A stretch of 53,809 bases of DNA. Source: Ligilactobacillus ubinensis. Its GTDB lineage: Bacteria > Bacillota > Bacilli > Lactobacillales > Lactobacillaceae. This document shows, piece after piece, positions 1 through 8,610 of the stretch. The stretch spans positions 1 to 53,809 of the forward strand of contig NZ_JAIULA010000020.1 of the NCBI RefSeq assembly GCF_024160875.1, written 5' to 3'. Below the pieces are notes generated by a model. It was not told where the DNA came from. It made no database searches and was given only the letters and a program-made list of their open reading frames with translations. The stretch's first letter is position 1; the number at the start of each line of letters is the position of its first letter. The translations under genes were made by a program, and so were the position numbers.

Positions 1-158
1 GTGATTTCAATGAAAATATAAAATAATTCAAGCATAGAAGCTGAATAAAAATAAAGATCGCAATTACAAAAAGCAGCAGAACAGGCTTTCTAAAAATTTA
101 CCCACACAAAGTTGACACTATCACCAAATATAAAACATTAGCCAACTTTTAAATGGCA
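1..158. other. window edge, no gene recognised
   Basis: AT-rich sequence with no ORF that has a plausible ribosome binding site. A TTGACA hexamer lies at 112-117, but no -10 element sits at a normal distance from it. It is upstream sequence of the small RNA beginning near 174. Confidence 0.4.
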
Positions 159-167
159 TGTTATAAT
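159..167 (+). promoter_or_regulatory. extended -10 promoter of the antitoxin RNA
   Basis: TGtTATAAT is an extended -10 element (TGn before a consensus TATAAT at 162-167). No good -35 is visible at the right distance, which is usual for extended -10 promoters. It points at the small RNA that ends in the terminator at 250-290. Confidence 0.5.
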
Positions 168-173
168 GTAACC

Positions 174-290
174 AGAAAAAAGAAGCTCTGCGTCAACAGG
201 ACTTCCCATGTAGAGCCGTTTAAGACGGTGGTAATTTTAACGATATTTGATAGCCGCTAGCTTGCCAGAGCTAAGGCGGCTACTTTTTTT
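174..290 (+). ncRNA. candidate antitoxin RNA of the Hol_Tox locus
   Basis: A predicted transcript of about 115 nt runs convergently toward the toxin ORF. It begins after the extended -10 at 162-167 and ends at a terminator whose arms TAGCCGC...GCGGCTA (about 250-282) are followed by seven T. Only its 3' end overlaps the toxin coding sequence (280-290). The layout is that of Fst/TxpA-like type I toxin-antitoxin loci, where two convergent RNAs share a bidirectional terminator. That this RNA is the antitoxin is inferred from position. Confidence 0.5.
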
Positions 291-384
291 GCTGACTTTT
301 AATCAGCTCAACAATTAATGCAATTAAGGCCACAGTAAACGTACCGAAACCAAGCATTAATTGTAAAGCATCCGACACGGACAC
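280..384 (-). CDS. holin-like toxin (Hol_Tox family), type I TA
   Basis: A 34-residue peptide from a GTG start, beginning VSVSDALQLMLGFG and ending ELIKSQQKK. It has one hydrophobic helix (about residues 8-28) with a charged, Lys-rich tail. This matches the 'putative holin-like toxin' family (PF16935) common in lactobacilli, relatives of TxpA and Fst peptides that depolarise the membrane when their antisense RNA is absent. An AAAGGAG ribosome binding site lies about 8 nt upstream, and a second in-frame GTG two codons later is an alternative start. A consensus -10 (TATAAT on the minus strand, 489-494) implies a leader of roughly 100 nt, as expected for a translationally silenced type I toxin. 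The ORF is too short for ordinary gene callers. Confidence 0.75.
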   Translation of the reverse strand: MSVSDALQLMLGFGTFTVALIALIVELIKSQQKK

Positions 385-904
385 TTAAGCTACTCCTTTC
401 ATTAGGATTTATGGGCTTTAAAGGTTTAACACCATAAGCACCACCCCCGATTGGAAATAGCCACCGCCTTAACTTCTCTACTTAATCCATTATACAGGAA
501 AAAGATTGACCAAGATATCTATTCATTTAATTAATTCCATCATCTCCACTGTTCGTCCCTTAAAGAACCTTACAAGTAAAATTCTAGCCAATCCTTTATG
601 TTTTCAAATTAATAAAGATTTAAACGCAAATAGCATAAGTTCAAAACAAGCGGTTTAATTTTTCAATCCGTCGTAAGTTTACAGCGTCCATGCTATGATG
701 GGCTTCATTATGCCAATATTATGCAAATGGAAACTAAAAAGAAAAAGTTTAGCAAACTAAACACATACTTAACATAATTGCTGTTATAAAAAGGCATATA
801 TCCATACTGAGAAATTCTCAAATCTTAAAGTGTCTACTTTAATTTTATGGATATCTCTCAAGTAATGGTTATATACCTTTTTTGCATACTTTTACTTTTT
901 CCTT
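385..904. other. gene-free stretch: toxin leader and old repeat
   Basis: About 385-485 is the predicted 5' leader of the toxin mRNA, with its -10 at 489-494. Near 661-700 is a segment (core TTTACAGC..CCATGCTATGA) that recurs at 3511-3549 on the other side of the transporter-esterase pair. No coding potential was seen from 500 to 904. Confidence 0.45.
661..700 (+). repeat. flanking repeat, copy 1
   Basis: About 40 bp with the core TTTACAGCGTCCATGCTATGA, matched in the same orientation at 3511-3549 with roughly three quarters identity. The two copies bracket the permease-esterase pair. Confidence 0.4.
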
Positions 905-2200
905 CTAGCCTAGATTCAAAACACCAAACATAGCTGCGATAATAATTACTAACAAGTTTGTGATTGTCATTACTGGTACTGCCCGTTTAGTATATTCGGG
1001 AACCTCTAAATCTAACAGTCCACAACCAACATATGTTGAAGAGTTAGTTGGTGTGGCACTAGTTGCTAAGGATAGATTGCAAACAAAAGGTGCAATCATC
1101 GCAACTGCTGGGATTCCAAATGCTGCTCCAATAGTTATGAAGATTGGGTATAGAGCATTGAAAATTTGGAATGGAATGAAATAAATAATAATGACACATA
1201 ATAGCAATAAAATAATATGTAAATAATGCAATACTGGATGTGGTACAACTGAAATCAATGACTTAGATAAAGCACCTACCATGCCAGTATTATTGAAAAC
1301 GGCCTGATACATATTAATTGCCAATAACATTATTAAAATATTAAGATACATTGGACCGACACTGCCAAAAATCTTACCATAATCTTTGGGATAGTTAACC
1401 ATCGCTGTAAAGACAGTTGCAATAATAAAGACTAAATATGGTGGTACACTATACACGCCTAATGCTACCATCGCAATAATAAAGACAATTAAATTAATCC
1501 AGAAAAATTGTGGACGACTGTTTTCTTTTTCTTCTTCAACTTCTGCTGCTGTTTCTTCTTGTTCAATTACTTGGAATGTCCCATTTTTTTGTCTATGTTT
1601 CCATCCAAAATAAATCCATTGTAAAATAATAACTGGAATAAAACAGTATGCCCAAGGTAAGGAAGCTTTAGACAATGCCGTAGCACTCAATCCTGCAGCT
1701 GAAGCAGTATACGCCATTCCTATACCCCAAGGAATAAAACACATTGCCGACATTGCAGTCTGTGCAATCATAAATGCATAGCCACGATCAAAATTGAACT
1801 TTTTATAGAGCGGTAAAAGAATGGGAAAGGTTATTAAATAAGCAGGAGTAAAATTACCTGTCAGTATTGAAAAACCACCAATTAAAGTTGTTAACACCAT
1901 CAAAACAATCACATTCATCTTTAAATGACTTGTTAACGCATTAACAATTGTGTTAAACATTCCAGACTCTGTCAACATTGTAAAATACAAAAAAGCAAAT
2001 AATAACATAAAACCGGTTGTTTGCATTAAAGATGCAAATTGTTGAAGAACAAAGTTACTGGTTTGCGTTAAACTATGACCTAAAAGTAATGAAAAAATAA
2101 GTGGAACAATCAGCAGCACAAAATTGAATGGTACTTTATCAGTTACAACCGTTACAACAACTATTGCAATTAACAGAATTGCCATTAATGTTACATTCAT
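905..2200 (-). CDS. ion-transporter superfamily permease (CitMHS/DASS-like)
   Basis: A 431-aa polytopic membrane protein with about 11-12 hydrophobic segments, an acidic cytoplasmic loop near residues 215-228 (EQEETAAEVEEEKE) and a Ser/Thr/Asn-rich stretch SATSATPTNSSTYVG near residue 380. Such stretches are typical of the substrate/Na+ site of ion-transporter-superfamily carriers (citrate, dicarboxylate, gluconate types). The substrate cannot be read from sequence; an organic anion is the default. The stop of the upstream esterase gene is 9 bp away, so the two are probably co-transcribed and the esterase may act on the imported compound or its precursor. No clear terminator was seen after the stop. 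Confidence 0.7.
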   Translation of the reverse strand: MNVTLMAILLIAIVVVTVVTDKVPFNFVLLIVPLIFSLLLGHSLTQTSNFVLQQFASLMQTTGFMLLFAFLYFTMLTESGMFNTIVNALTSHLKMNVIVLMVLTTLIGGFSILTGNFTPAYLITFPILLPLYKKFNFDRGYAFMIAQTAMSAMCFIPWGIGMAYTASAAGLSATALSKASLPWAYCFIPVIILQWIYFGWKHRQKNGTFQVIEQEETAAEVEEEKENSRPQFFWINLIVFIIAMVALGVYSVPPYLVFIIATVFTAMVNYPKDYGKIFGSVGPMYLNILIMLLAINMYQAVFNNTGMVGALSKSLISVVPHPVLHYLHIILLLLCVIIIYFIPFQIFNALYPIFITIGAAFGIPAVAMIAPFVCNLSLATSATPTNSSTYVGCGLLDLEVPEYTKRAVPVMTITNLLVIIIAAMFGVLNLG

Positions 2201-2209
2201 AATTTTTTC

Positions 2210-3136
2210 CTACTTTCTTAAATTTCCGCGAATAAACGCTTCTACACGATCAAGGTTTTCATCTGTATAATATGCAACATCTCCATGTTTAGCACCCTCA
2301 ATAACATAAAAAGTGGCATCTTTTCTTGTTTCAAGTAATTTTTTATACAGGCGAATGCTTTGATTATATGACACTGTATCGTCCGCTGCACCATGCATCA
2401 ATAAGACTGGTGGAATTGAAACTTTTTCACTTATATAGTTAGTACAAATTAATTTTTCGGATAAAGTTGGATTTTCATATACATCCTTATTACCAATTTC
2501 CATACCTTCAGGTGAATCAGCTTTCCCTTGATTAGGAGTTGTTGGAAAGTCGGGTTGACAAATATCTGTTACTGGATTAAATGCAACAACAGCATTTACT
2601 TCAGCCGAATATTCTGAATATAGATCTGAATCTAAGACATTTTTTTGTCCTTGCGTAAATGCTGTAAGTAGTGCTGTATGGCCACCACTAGAGTCACCTA
2701 AAATAAAGACATTGTTTGCATCTACCTTATATTCGTCTGCGTGTGCCCGCAGAAACCTAATCCCGGCCTTTGCATCTTCAACAGGTGCTGGAAAAGCTGC
2801 TAATGAACTTTCTCGATATTGTAAAATACCAGCAACGAAGCCTTTTTGTGCCAAACGTGCCATCACCGTCAAGCGCTTATAATTGTCTTGCTTCAACCAT
2901 GCTGATCCTTGAACCCACAACAATAATGGATATTTTCTTACTTCAGCTTCCTTTGTTTCTGGGATAACCAATTGCAATGTTCTCTTTATTCCGTCAACTT
3001 CTTCATAAACAACATCATGCTTATATATGCCATACATCTCTTTACCTGTTGCTGTCAGAAAATGGACACCTTCTTGCTGTGCTAACGATTCTTTAAACTC
3101 TAAAAAATCCATATTCTTAACTGCTTTTTCTGTCAT
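2210..3136 (-). CDS. alpha/beta-hydrolase, esterase/lipase type
   Basis: A 308-aa cytoplasmic protein without signal peptide. The nucleophile elbow is GDSSGG with Ser149. An acid is available in HGAADDT (Asp252/253) and the catalytic His is His284 in GAKHGD, so a full Ser-Asp-His triad is present. The usual HGGG oxyanion-hole motif is replaced by WVQGSAW (about 74-80), placing it near the BD-FAE/acetyl-esterase-like members of the family. The substrate is unknown; a short-chain or sugar-linked ester is likely. It is the first gene of a two-gene unit with the permease. A weak CTTT-rich Shine-Dalgarno lies upstream, so the start at 3136 rests mainly on ORF length. Confidence 0.8.
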   Translation of the reverse strand: MTEKAVKNMDFLEFKESLAQQEGVHFLTATGKEMYGIYKHDVVYEEVDGIKRTLQLVIPETKEAEVRKYPLLLWVQGSAWLKQDNYKRLTVMARLAQKGFVAGILQYRESSLAAFPAPVEDAKAGIRFLRAHADEYKVDANNVFILGDSSGGHTALLTAFTQGQKNVLDSDLYSEYSAEVNAVVAFNPVTDICQPDFPTTPNQGKADSPEGMEIGNKDVYENPTLSEKLICTNYISEKVSIPPVLLMHGAADDTVSYNQSIRLYKKLLETRKDATFYVIEGAKHGDVAYYTDENLDRVEAFIRGNLRK

Positions 3137-3510
3137 AACTTTAAAAGCCCCTTTCTATTGTTGTATTTAAATTATTTAATTCACTATTATAACACCTATT
3201 TGTATAGTATCCATATGTAATCATCAACATATATTGTGATTTAATTAACAAATATTATACTTAAAATATATAACCATTTTGAAACCGCGTCCAATTGAGC
3301 TTTTTTATAAAACCATCAACTTTTTCTATACTTTCATTTTCTGTTAGTCAAACATAATGACCATTACTACATCCGCAAAAATTTTTACGCTCACAAAAAA
3401 TTTTCGTACTCATATCATCCAACCTACCGTTTCATAGTTGTTCAATCTACACTCATCTCTTTAGTGGTACCAAATATTTTTGTTTCATTCTTCAGATATT
3501 TTTCTACAAT

Positions 3511-3549
3511 TTTCATCCGTTATAAATTTACAGCAACCATGCTATGACG
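3511..3549 (+). repeat. flanking repeat, copy 2
   Basis: Partner of the repeat at 661-700 (core TTTACAGCAACCATGCTATGA). Sequence on both sides also shows weak collinear similarity, suggesting an old duplication or the ends of a mobilised segment. Confidence 0.4.
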
Positions 3550-3751
3550 CAATCAAAGAAAACAGAAAGTCCCATAATATAGAGTACTGATAGCAAAAAA
3601 TTCTATCAACATCATTTGCAACTAAAGTATTTGAACGAATCTACCAAACAAGCAAATTAAACATTAAAAAACTCTTTAAGACTTTAGAAGCTTTGATAAT
3701 TTTCAGATTTGAATTTTATTGCAGTCAAAACATTCTTTTGAGTTTAAATTA

Positions 3752-3786
3752 CAAAAAGCTGTCCACTCTAATTAAGAATGAACAGC
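3752..3786 (-). terminator. rho-independent terminator, minus strand
   Basis: On the minus strand AGCTGT plus seven further pairs (two G-U) form a 13-bp stem around a TAATT loop, followed by five T. It lies about 230 bp past the stop of the DUF1129 gene and would end the rsmG-to-DUF1129 operon. Confidence 0.6.
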
Positions 3787-3854
3787 TAATAAGCTATGCC
3801 AATTTATTATAAAAACTAAATATTTAATTTATCAGTACCACTTGTTAAAGGGGC
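3784..3854 (+). repeat. 70-bp dispersed repeat, copy 1
   Basis: About 70 bp that recurs inverted at 27795-27868 with about 85% identity over its central 60 bp (shared stretches CAATTTATT, AAAAACTAAAT, TTAATT and ATCAGTA). It is not coding in either place. A small non-autonomous element is possible. Confidence 0.55.
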
Positions 3855-4012
3855 ACCTTTTTAGCTCCACATACTTAATCCCGAAACATGTGCCCAAAAG
3901 CCACTAGCTATACAGATCTTTATCAGCTAGAAAAACCAAATTTCGGATTATCCATTTGCACTTTGCACTCTCTGGCTACCTTTTGTCTCACTTGCCTAAC
4001 TCAAATACACTT

Positions 4013-4744
4013 TTAACGAAGGAAACGTTGAAAACCGAGTTTTCCCTTTAAATAATAGCGTACTCCAAAAGCAGCTACACCTACTACTGCATACACAATT
4101 GGATTCAACGCTGCATTAATCGATGTAGGAATCAAAGCTACCAAATAAAATAGTCCCATCCAACCAATAATTAAGACCAAAGTTGCTAATGTCATGTGAA
4201 CCCACTTATGTTTATGCTTGTTCAAATTCTGTGGTAGCATAGCCGTATAAAAATAAGCTAAGCCTATCCCTGCAATCACTGACGTTGTTAATAATGTTAT
4301 CCAACCACCATTTGATTGCGATTGTTTACTGCTACCGAAAAAGCCCAATAATGCATACATGAAACAAAACAAAATCAACATAATCAAACCATTGTCTAAA
4401 GCTGATACCCAAAATTTTTGTGGTTTAGGTTCTTCTCTTTTTTTCTTAGGGCCATCAATGATTTCACTTGCTCGTTCTTGTACTGTTCCATATAACCTAG
4501 TCGCTGTGATTCCTTGCTTTTGCTTTTCTTTTAGTTCAGCATACATTGTATCTAATGTATCTTCTTTATCTTCATATGCTAACCCTTTTTCATCCAACGC
4601 CTTAGATAAACGGAACAAATAGTCTTCATTTCGTTTAGTCAAGCCATCAAATTTGCCTCCCCGAACTGTTACTTCTTGTTTATGCAATTCAGCTTGTTTT
4701 TTTGATGCTCCTGCATTTTTTTGACGATTTGATTCATCTGCCAC
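4013..4744 (-). CDS. DUF1129 family membrane protein
   Basis: 243 aa. The N-terminal half (1-110) is soluble and highly charged; the C-terminal half has about four to five membrane segments (from near residue 115). This is the DUF1129 layout found in Lactobacillales next to ychF. Function is unknown. It is the last gene of the minus-strand operon, 30 bp after ychF, with a GAGGA ribosome binding site just upstream of the ATG. Conserved synteny with ychF and the parB block supports the call better than any motif. Confidence 0.8.
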   Translation of the reverse strand: MADESNRQKNAGASKKQAELHKQEVTVRGGKFDGLTKRNEDYLFRLSKALDEKGLAYEDKEDTLDTMYAELKEKQKQGITATRLYGTVQERASEIIDGPKKKREEPKPQKFWVSALDNGLIMLILFCFMYALLGFFGSSKQSQSNGGWITLLTTSVIAGIGLAYFYTAMLPQNLNKHKHKWVHMTLATLVLIIGWMGLFYLVALIPTSINAALNPIVYAVVGVAAFGVRYYLKGKLGFQRFLR

Positions 4745-4774
4745 TATAAATTCCTCCTCGAATTGTAACTGGAT

Positions 4775-5875
4775 TTAAACATTAAAGCGAAATTCAATAA
4801 TGTCACCGTCTTGAACCTCATATTCTTTACCTTCAGAGCGTAAACGTCCTGCTTCACGCACTGCTTGCATACTGCCATACTTATCTAAATCATTAAATGA
4901 AATTGTTTCAGCGCGGATAAAGCCTCGTTCAAAATCAGAATGAATAATTCCCGCAACTTGTGGAGCTTTCATACCCCGTTTAAATGTCCAAGCTCTTGTT
5001 TCTTTACCACCAGCAGTGAAGAAAGTTGCTAATCCTAATAATTTGTATGATGCGTGAATCAATCTATCCAATCCTGATTCTGTAACACCTAAATCTTCCA
5101 AAAAGAATTCACGTTCATCATCATCTAGTTCAGCGATTTCTTCTTCTGTCCGGGCTGAGATAGCCAAGGCTTGTGCACCTTCAGATTCAGCAAATACTTT
5201 CACTTCTTGGTAATACTGGCTATCCTCAGGATTAGTCATATAATCATCTGAAATATTTGCCACATATAAAACTGGCTTAGAGGTTAATAGGAATAACCCT
5301 TTTACAATTGCCTGTTCATCTTGGCTAAATTCAATTGAGCGAACTGTCTTGCCTGCTTCCAAAACCGGTTTAATCTTCTTTAAAACCTCAAATTCAGCAA
5401 CAGCTTCCTTGTCTTTAGTCCGAGCAACTTTTTCAACTCGAGCATAACGTTTGTTAATCGCATCCAAATCAGCTAAAACTAACTCAAGATTAATGGTATC
5501 AATATCTTCTAGCGGTGCTATTTTATTAGCAACATGCGTAATATTGTCATCATCAAAGGCACGAACAACATGGACAATTGCATCAACTTGACGTATATTT
5601 TCTAAAAATTTATTCCCCAGGCCTTCGCCTTTGCTTGCACCTTTAACTATTCCTGCAATATCAGTAAATTCAAATGTTGTATGAATAATTTTTTTAGCTG
5701 GAATTAGTTCATCAATTCGTGCTAAACGTTTATCTGGAACTTCAACCATCCCCACATTTGGATCAATTGTTGCGAAAGGATAGTTTGCCATTTCAGCTCC
5801 TGCTTTCGTAATTGCGTTAAATAATGTTGACTTTCCAACGTTGGGCAATCCAACAATACCTGCAGTTAATGCCAT
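4775..5875 (-). CDS. YchF/OLA1-type ATPase
   Basis: 366 aa, the normal family length. The P-loop GLPNVGKST is at residues 8-16, the switch II region is DIAGIVKGASKGEG, and a C-terminal TGS domain ends GDIIEFRFNV. YchF is an Obg-related translation-associated P-loop protein that prefers ATP to GTP and binds ribosomes. It sits between the DUF951 gene (17 bp upstream) and the DUF1129 gene, as in most lactobacilli. The start ATG is preceded by a weak AGGAAAGAG-type site, and the P-loop at the very N-terminus fixes the start. Confidence 0.97.
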   Translation of the reverse strand: MALTAGIVGLPNVGKSTLFNAITKAGAEMANYPFATIDPNVGMVEVPDKRLARIDELIPAKKIIHTTFEFTDIAGIVKGASKGEGLGNKFLENIRQVDAIVHVVRAFDDDNITHVANKIAPLEDIDTINLELVLADLDAINKRYARVEKVARTKDKEAVAEFEVLKKIKPVLEAGKTVRSIEFSQDEQAIVKGLFLLTSKPVLYVANISDDYMTNPEDSQYYQEVKVFAESEGAQALAISARTEEEIAELDDDEREFFLEDLGVTESGLDRLIHASYKLLGLATFFTAGGKETRAWTFKRGMKAPQVAGIIHSDFERGFIRAETISFNDLDKYGSMQAVREAGRLRSEGKEYEVQDGDIIEFRFNV

Positions 5876-5892
5876 TTTCTAGTCACTCTTTC

Positions 5893-6093
5893 CTAATTAT
5901 TCTCTTCTGCTTTTTCGAGTATTTTTTTCATTTTCTTATCAAACTCACGTCGTGGCAGCATTATTAGTCTACCACAACCGGTACACTTGATTTTGATATC
6001 CATTCCCATTCGGATAATCTCCCAACGATTTACACCACATGGGTGAGGCTTTTTCATTTCAACAATATCATGTAAAGCGTACATTGTCATCAT
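5893..6093 (-). CDS. DUF951 (YyzM-like) small protein
   Basis: 66 aa with HPCGVNRWEI at residues 17-26 and CTGCGRLIMLPR at 37-48. The three Cys (and His17) could bind a metal. This is the DUF951 family of Firmicutes, usually between parB and ychF; its role is unknown. ATG codons at positions 1, 2 and 4 are all possible starts, and MYALHDIV (codon 4) matches the usual family N-terminus. The gene begins 5 bp after the parB stop, so the two are co-transcribed. Confidence 0.85.
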   Translation of the reverse strand: MMTMYALHDIVEMKKPHPCGVNRWEIIRMGMDIKIKCTGCGRLIMLPRREFDKKMKKILEKAEENN

Positions 6094-6098
6094 CCTTT

Positions 6099-6962
6099 TT
6101 AATCTAAGTTAATGTGCAAAACATCCAAAATTCGGTTAAAATCTGCTACAGAAAAATAATCAATCTCAATTTTCCCTTTACCACTCTTTTTACTTGAATT
6201 AACAGTTACTTTTGTTCCAAATTTTTCACCTAATAATTGTTCACTTTGCCTGTAATATGGCTCAGCGATATCTCGAACTTTTTTTCGCTTATTAACTTTA
6301 TTTTTTTGTCCGTTAAGCTGTTCAACTAACCCTGTCAAATTTCTTACTGTTAGTCCTTCGTTTACTGTTTTTTGCGCTAAGGCATTTACTTTATCTTTAT
6401 CTTGTAACGACAATAGCGTTCGTGCTTGCGCCATTGAAAGTTCACCTGTTTGCAACAATTTTTTTGTTGCTTGAGGTAAACCTAAAAGACGTAAATAATT
6501 AGCAATATATGGACGCGATTTACCTAAATGCTCAGCTAATTGGGTTTGATTTAATTGTAGCTGTTTCATTAATTTCTCGTATGCCTGCGCCTCTTCCAAA
6601 GGGCTAAGATCTTCCCGCTGTAAATTCTCTAAAATTGCAATCTCTACCATTTCATCTTCATTAAATTGCCGCACAATTGCTGGAATAGTTGCTTGTTTAG
6701 CTAATTTAGAAGCACGAAATCTACGTTCACCTGCAATTAGTTCATATCCCAAAACACTGGATGGGCGAACAATAATAGGTTGAAAAACACCATTTTTTTG
6801 AATAGATTCAGCCAATTCTTGTAATGCTACCTCATCAAATGTTTTTCGGGGTTGATAAGGGTTAGGTCGAATCTTTTCAATTGGTATATTTACAATAGTT
6901 GCTTTTTTTTCTGCTACCATTGCAGTTAACCACTCTTTTTTCAAATCACCATTTACTGACAT
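6099..6962 (-). CDS. chromosome partition protein ParB/Spo0J
   Basis: 287 aa. The ParB CTPase motifs are present: IRPNPYQPRKTF at about 32-43 and GERRFRA at about 78-84, with ENLQRED in between and a HTH near TQLAEHLGKSRPYIANYLRL. In relatives it loads at parS and recruits SMC, while its N-terminal LG(K/R)G motif stimulates ParA. Here the N-terminus (MSVNGDLKKEWLTAMVAEKK) lacks that motif, and no parA gene lies between noc and parB (only 8 bp separate them). An alternative start at Met15 would make the N-terminus shorter still. It closes the partition pair of the rsmG operon. Confidence 0.9.
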   Translation of the reverse strand: MSVNGDLKKEWLTAMVAEKKATIVNIPIEKIRPNPYQPRKTFDEVALQELAESIQKNGVFQPIIVRPSSVLGYELIAGERRFRASKLAKQATIPAIVRQFNEDEMVEIAILENLQREDLSPLEEAQAYEKLMKQLQLNQTQLAEHLGKSRPYIANYLRLLGLPQATKKLLQTGELSMAQARTLLSLQDKDKVNALAQKTVNEGLTVRNLTGLVEQLNGQKNKVNKRKKVRDIAEPYYRQSEQLLGEKFGTKVTVNSSKKSGKGKIEIDYFSVADFNRILDVLHINLD

Positions 6963-6970
6963 AACATCAC

Positions 6971-7831
6971 CTACTTTTGTTCCTTATCATTAAGTGGAAT
7001 ATCAATAATTATTCGATGGTAATCTGGGCCGTCTTCTTCAGTTGCTTTAATTTCCATTCCTGTATCACTTACCATTTTAACTGACTGTAAAATCGTATTA
7101 AGCGCAATTTTAGTGCTTTTAGAACTGCCCTTCGGTTTATTTTTAGGCTTTGCTTTAGGTTTAATTTTTGTTTCAACTTTTTTTTCAATTGGCGCTTTTA
7201 GTTCAGCAATATACGCTTCTGTTTCTTTGACCGTCAGATGTTGTTCTTCAATTTTTTTAAGAACCTGATTCTGTTCTTCTGGTTCAAGACTAATTAATGC
7301 ACGACCATGTCGTTCGCTAATTGCACGATTTAACAGGGCATTTTGGATAGTTGAATCTAACTTTAATAAACGCATCTTGTTGGCCACGAAAGATTGACTT
7401 TTACCAATTTCTCTTGCTAACTGGATTTGTGTTATTTGATTCAAATCCATTAGTTTTTTATATGATCTGGCCTCTTCTATCGCAGTTAATTCTTCACGTT
7501 GCATATTTTCAATTACTGCCATTGAAGCTGCCTCGACATCGCTCATTTCTTTGACAATTGCCGGGATTTTCTCCCATTTTAAGCGCGTTACAGCCCTAAA
7601 ACGGCGTTCACCTGCTATTATTTCATATTGTTCTGGCAAAAATTCACGTACCACAATTGGTTGTAATAACCCATGTTCCGAAATAGTAGTCGCTAGTTCT
7701 GCAATACTCTCATCATTAAATATCTTTCGGGGTTGATAACGATTTGTTTGAATTTTAGCAACCGCTATCTCAGTAACTTCATTTAATTGCGGTTTTTTGT
7801 CATCTTTGGATTTAAAAAATGAAAAAGCCAT
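6971..7831 (-). CDS. nucleoid occlusion protein Noc (ParB paralogue)
   Basis: 286 aa. ParB-like CTPase motifs NRYQPRKIF (about 31-39) and GERRFRA (about 75-81), ENMQREE, and the HTH TQIQLAREIGKSQSFVANKMRLL are all present. A basic linker near residue 220 (KIKPKAKPKNKPKGSSK) precedes the C-terminal domain. The short N-terminus MAFSFFKSKDDKK resembles the amphipathic membrane-binding helix of Noc, and the gene follows rsmG, as noc does in Bacillus and lactobacilli. Noc binds its own sites and blocks division over the chromosome. It is separated from rsmG by 13 bp. Confidence 0.9.
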   Translation of the reverse strand: MAFSFFKSKDDKKPQLNEVTEIAVAKIQTNRYQPRKIFNDESIAELATTISEHGLLQPIVVREFLPEQYEIIAGERRFRAVTRLKWEKIPAIVKEMSDVEAASMAVIENMQREELTAIEEARSYKKLMDLNQITQIQLAREIGKSQSFVANKMRLLKLDSTIQNALLNRAISERHGRALISLEPEEQNQVLKKIEEQHLTVKETEAYIAELKAPIEKKVETKIKPKAKPKNKPKGSSKSTKIALNTILQSVKMVSDTGMEIKATEEDGPDYHRIIIDIPLNDKEQK

Positions 7832-7844
7832 TTTTTCCCCTCCC

Positions 7845-8576
7845 TTAATTTGCCATGAGTGGTTGTCTAGCTGGCATCCCAGCTTTTCTTGGATATTTCT
7901 TAGGTGTTACTTTCTTTTTTTCAACTACAATAATATGTCTTTCATCACCTGTCACTGGTAACTCTAATTGAATATCTTGTTTTACTTTACCGCCCAAAGT
8001 TGTGATTGCAAAACTAGCTTCCTCTAATTCTGTTGCTGCTTTTTGAGCTTTAAGTGCAATGAATTGTCCATTTTTTTTAACTAATGGTAAGCAAAATTCT
8101 GATAAAACAGTTAAGCGTGCAACTGCACGTGCGGTTACTACATCAAAACTTTCGCGCTTATCACTCTTTTTTCCTGCAAATTCTTCAGCACGTGCATGAA
8201 AAAATGAAACATCCTTTAAAGCTAGTTTGTCTGCTAATTCGTTTAAAAAGTTAATTCGTTTATTTAACGAATCTACAATTGTGACTTTTAAGTTAGGAAA
8301 AACTATCTTTAATGGAATTGATGGAAAACCTGCTCCTGCACCAACATCACAAATACTTAGTTGTTGCGTTTGTAGTTTCTCAACTACAAATGCAGGTAAC
8401 AACGAGTCATAGAAGTGTTTTAAATAAACTTCTTTTTTATCCGTTATCGCAGTTAGATTAACATGCGCATTTATTTCAACTAAGAAACGATAATAAACAT
8501 CAAACTGTTCCATTTGTGCAGTTGTCAAAGTAATACCTTTTTCCAGCAACGCGTGTTGAAATTCTTCTGGTGTCAT
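7845..8576 (-). CDS. 16S rRNA (guanine527-N7)-methyltransferase RsmG
   Basis: About 243 aa from the chosen ATG ([14 protein letters not shown]). The SAM-binding motif [17 protein letters not shown] and the following [11 protein letters not shown] are typical of RsmG (GidB), which methylates G527 of 16S rRNA using S-adenosylmethionine. The ORF extends 21 codons upstream, but an AGGGGA Shine-Dalgarno lies 5-6 nt before this internal ATG and the resulting length matches the family. The C-terminal tail is basic ([16 protein letters not shown]). It is the first gene of the rsmG-noc-parB-DUF951-ychF operon. Confidence 0.93.
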   Translation of the reverse strand: MTPEEFQHALLEKGITLTTAQMEQFDVYYRFLVEINAHVNLTAITDKKEVYLKHFYDSLLPAFVVEKLQTQQLSICDVGAGAGFPSIPLKIVFPNLKVTIVDSLNKRINFLNELADKLALKDVSFFHARAEEFAGKKSDKRESFDVVTARAVARLTVLSEFCLPLVKKNGQFIALKAQKAATELEEASFAITTLGGKVKQDIQLELPVTGDERHIIVVEKKKVTPKKYPRKAGMPARQPLMAN

Positions 8577-8610
8577 ACTTTTCCCCTTATTCATTAGCTT
8601 TAACGTTCTT

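Larger units (their letters stand above)
3137..4012. other. long gene-free stretch with repeats and a terminator
   Basis: 876 bp without a credible ORF. It holds the second copy of the flanking repeat (3511-3549), a minus-strand terminator (3752-3786) and a 70-bp repeat (3784-3854) that recurs near the abiE promoter. The rest is AT-rich and featureless to my reading. Confidence 0.5.
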
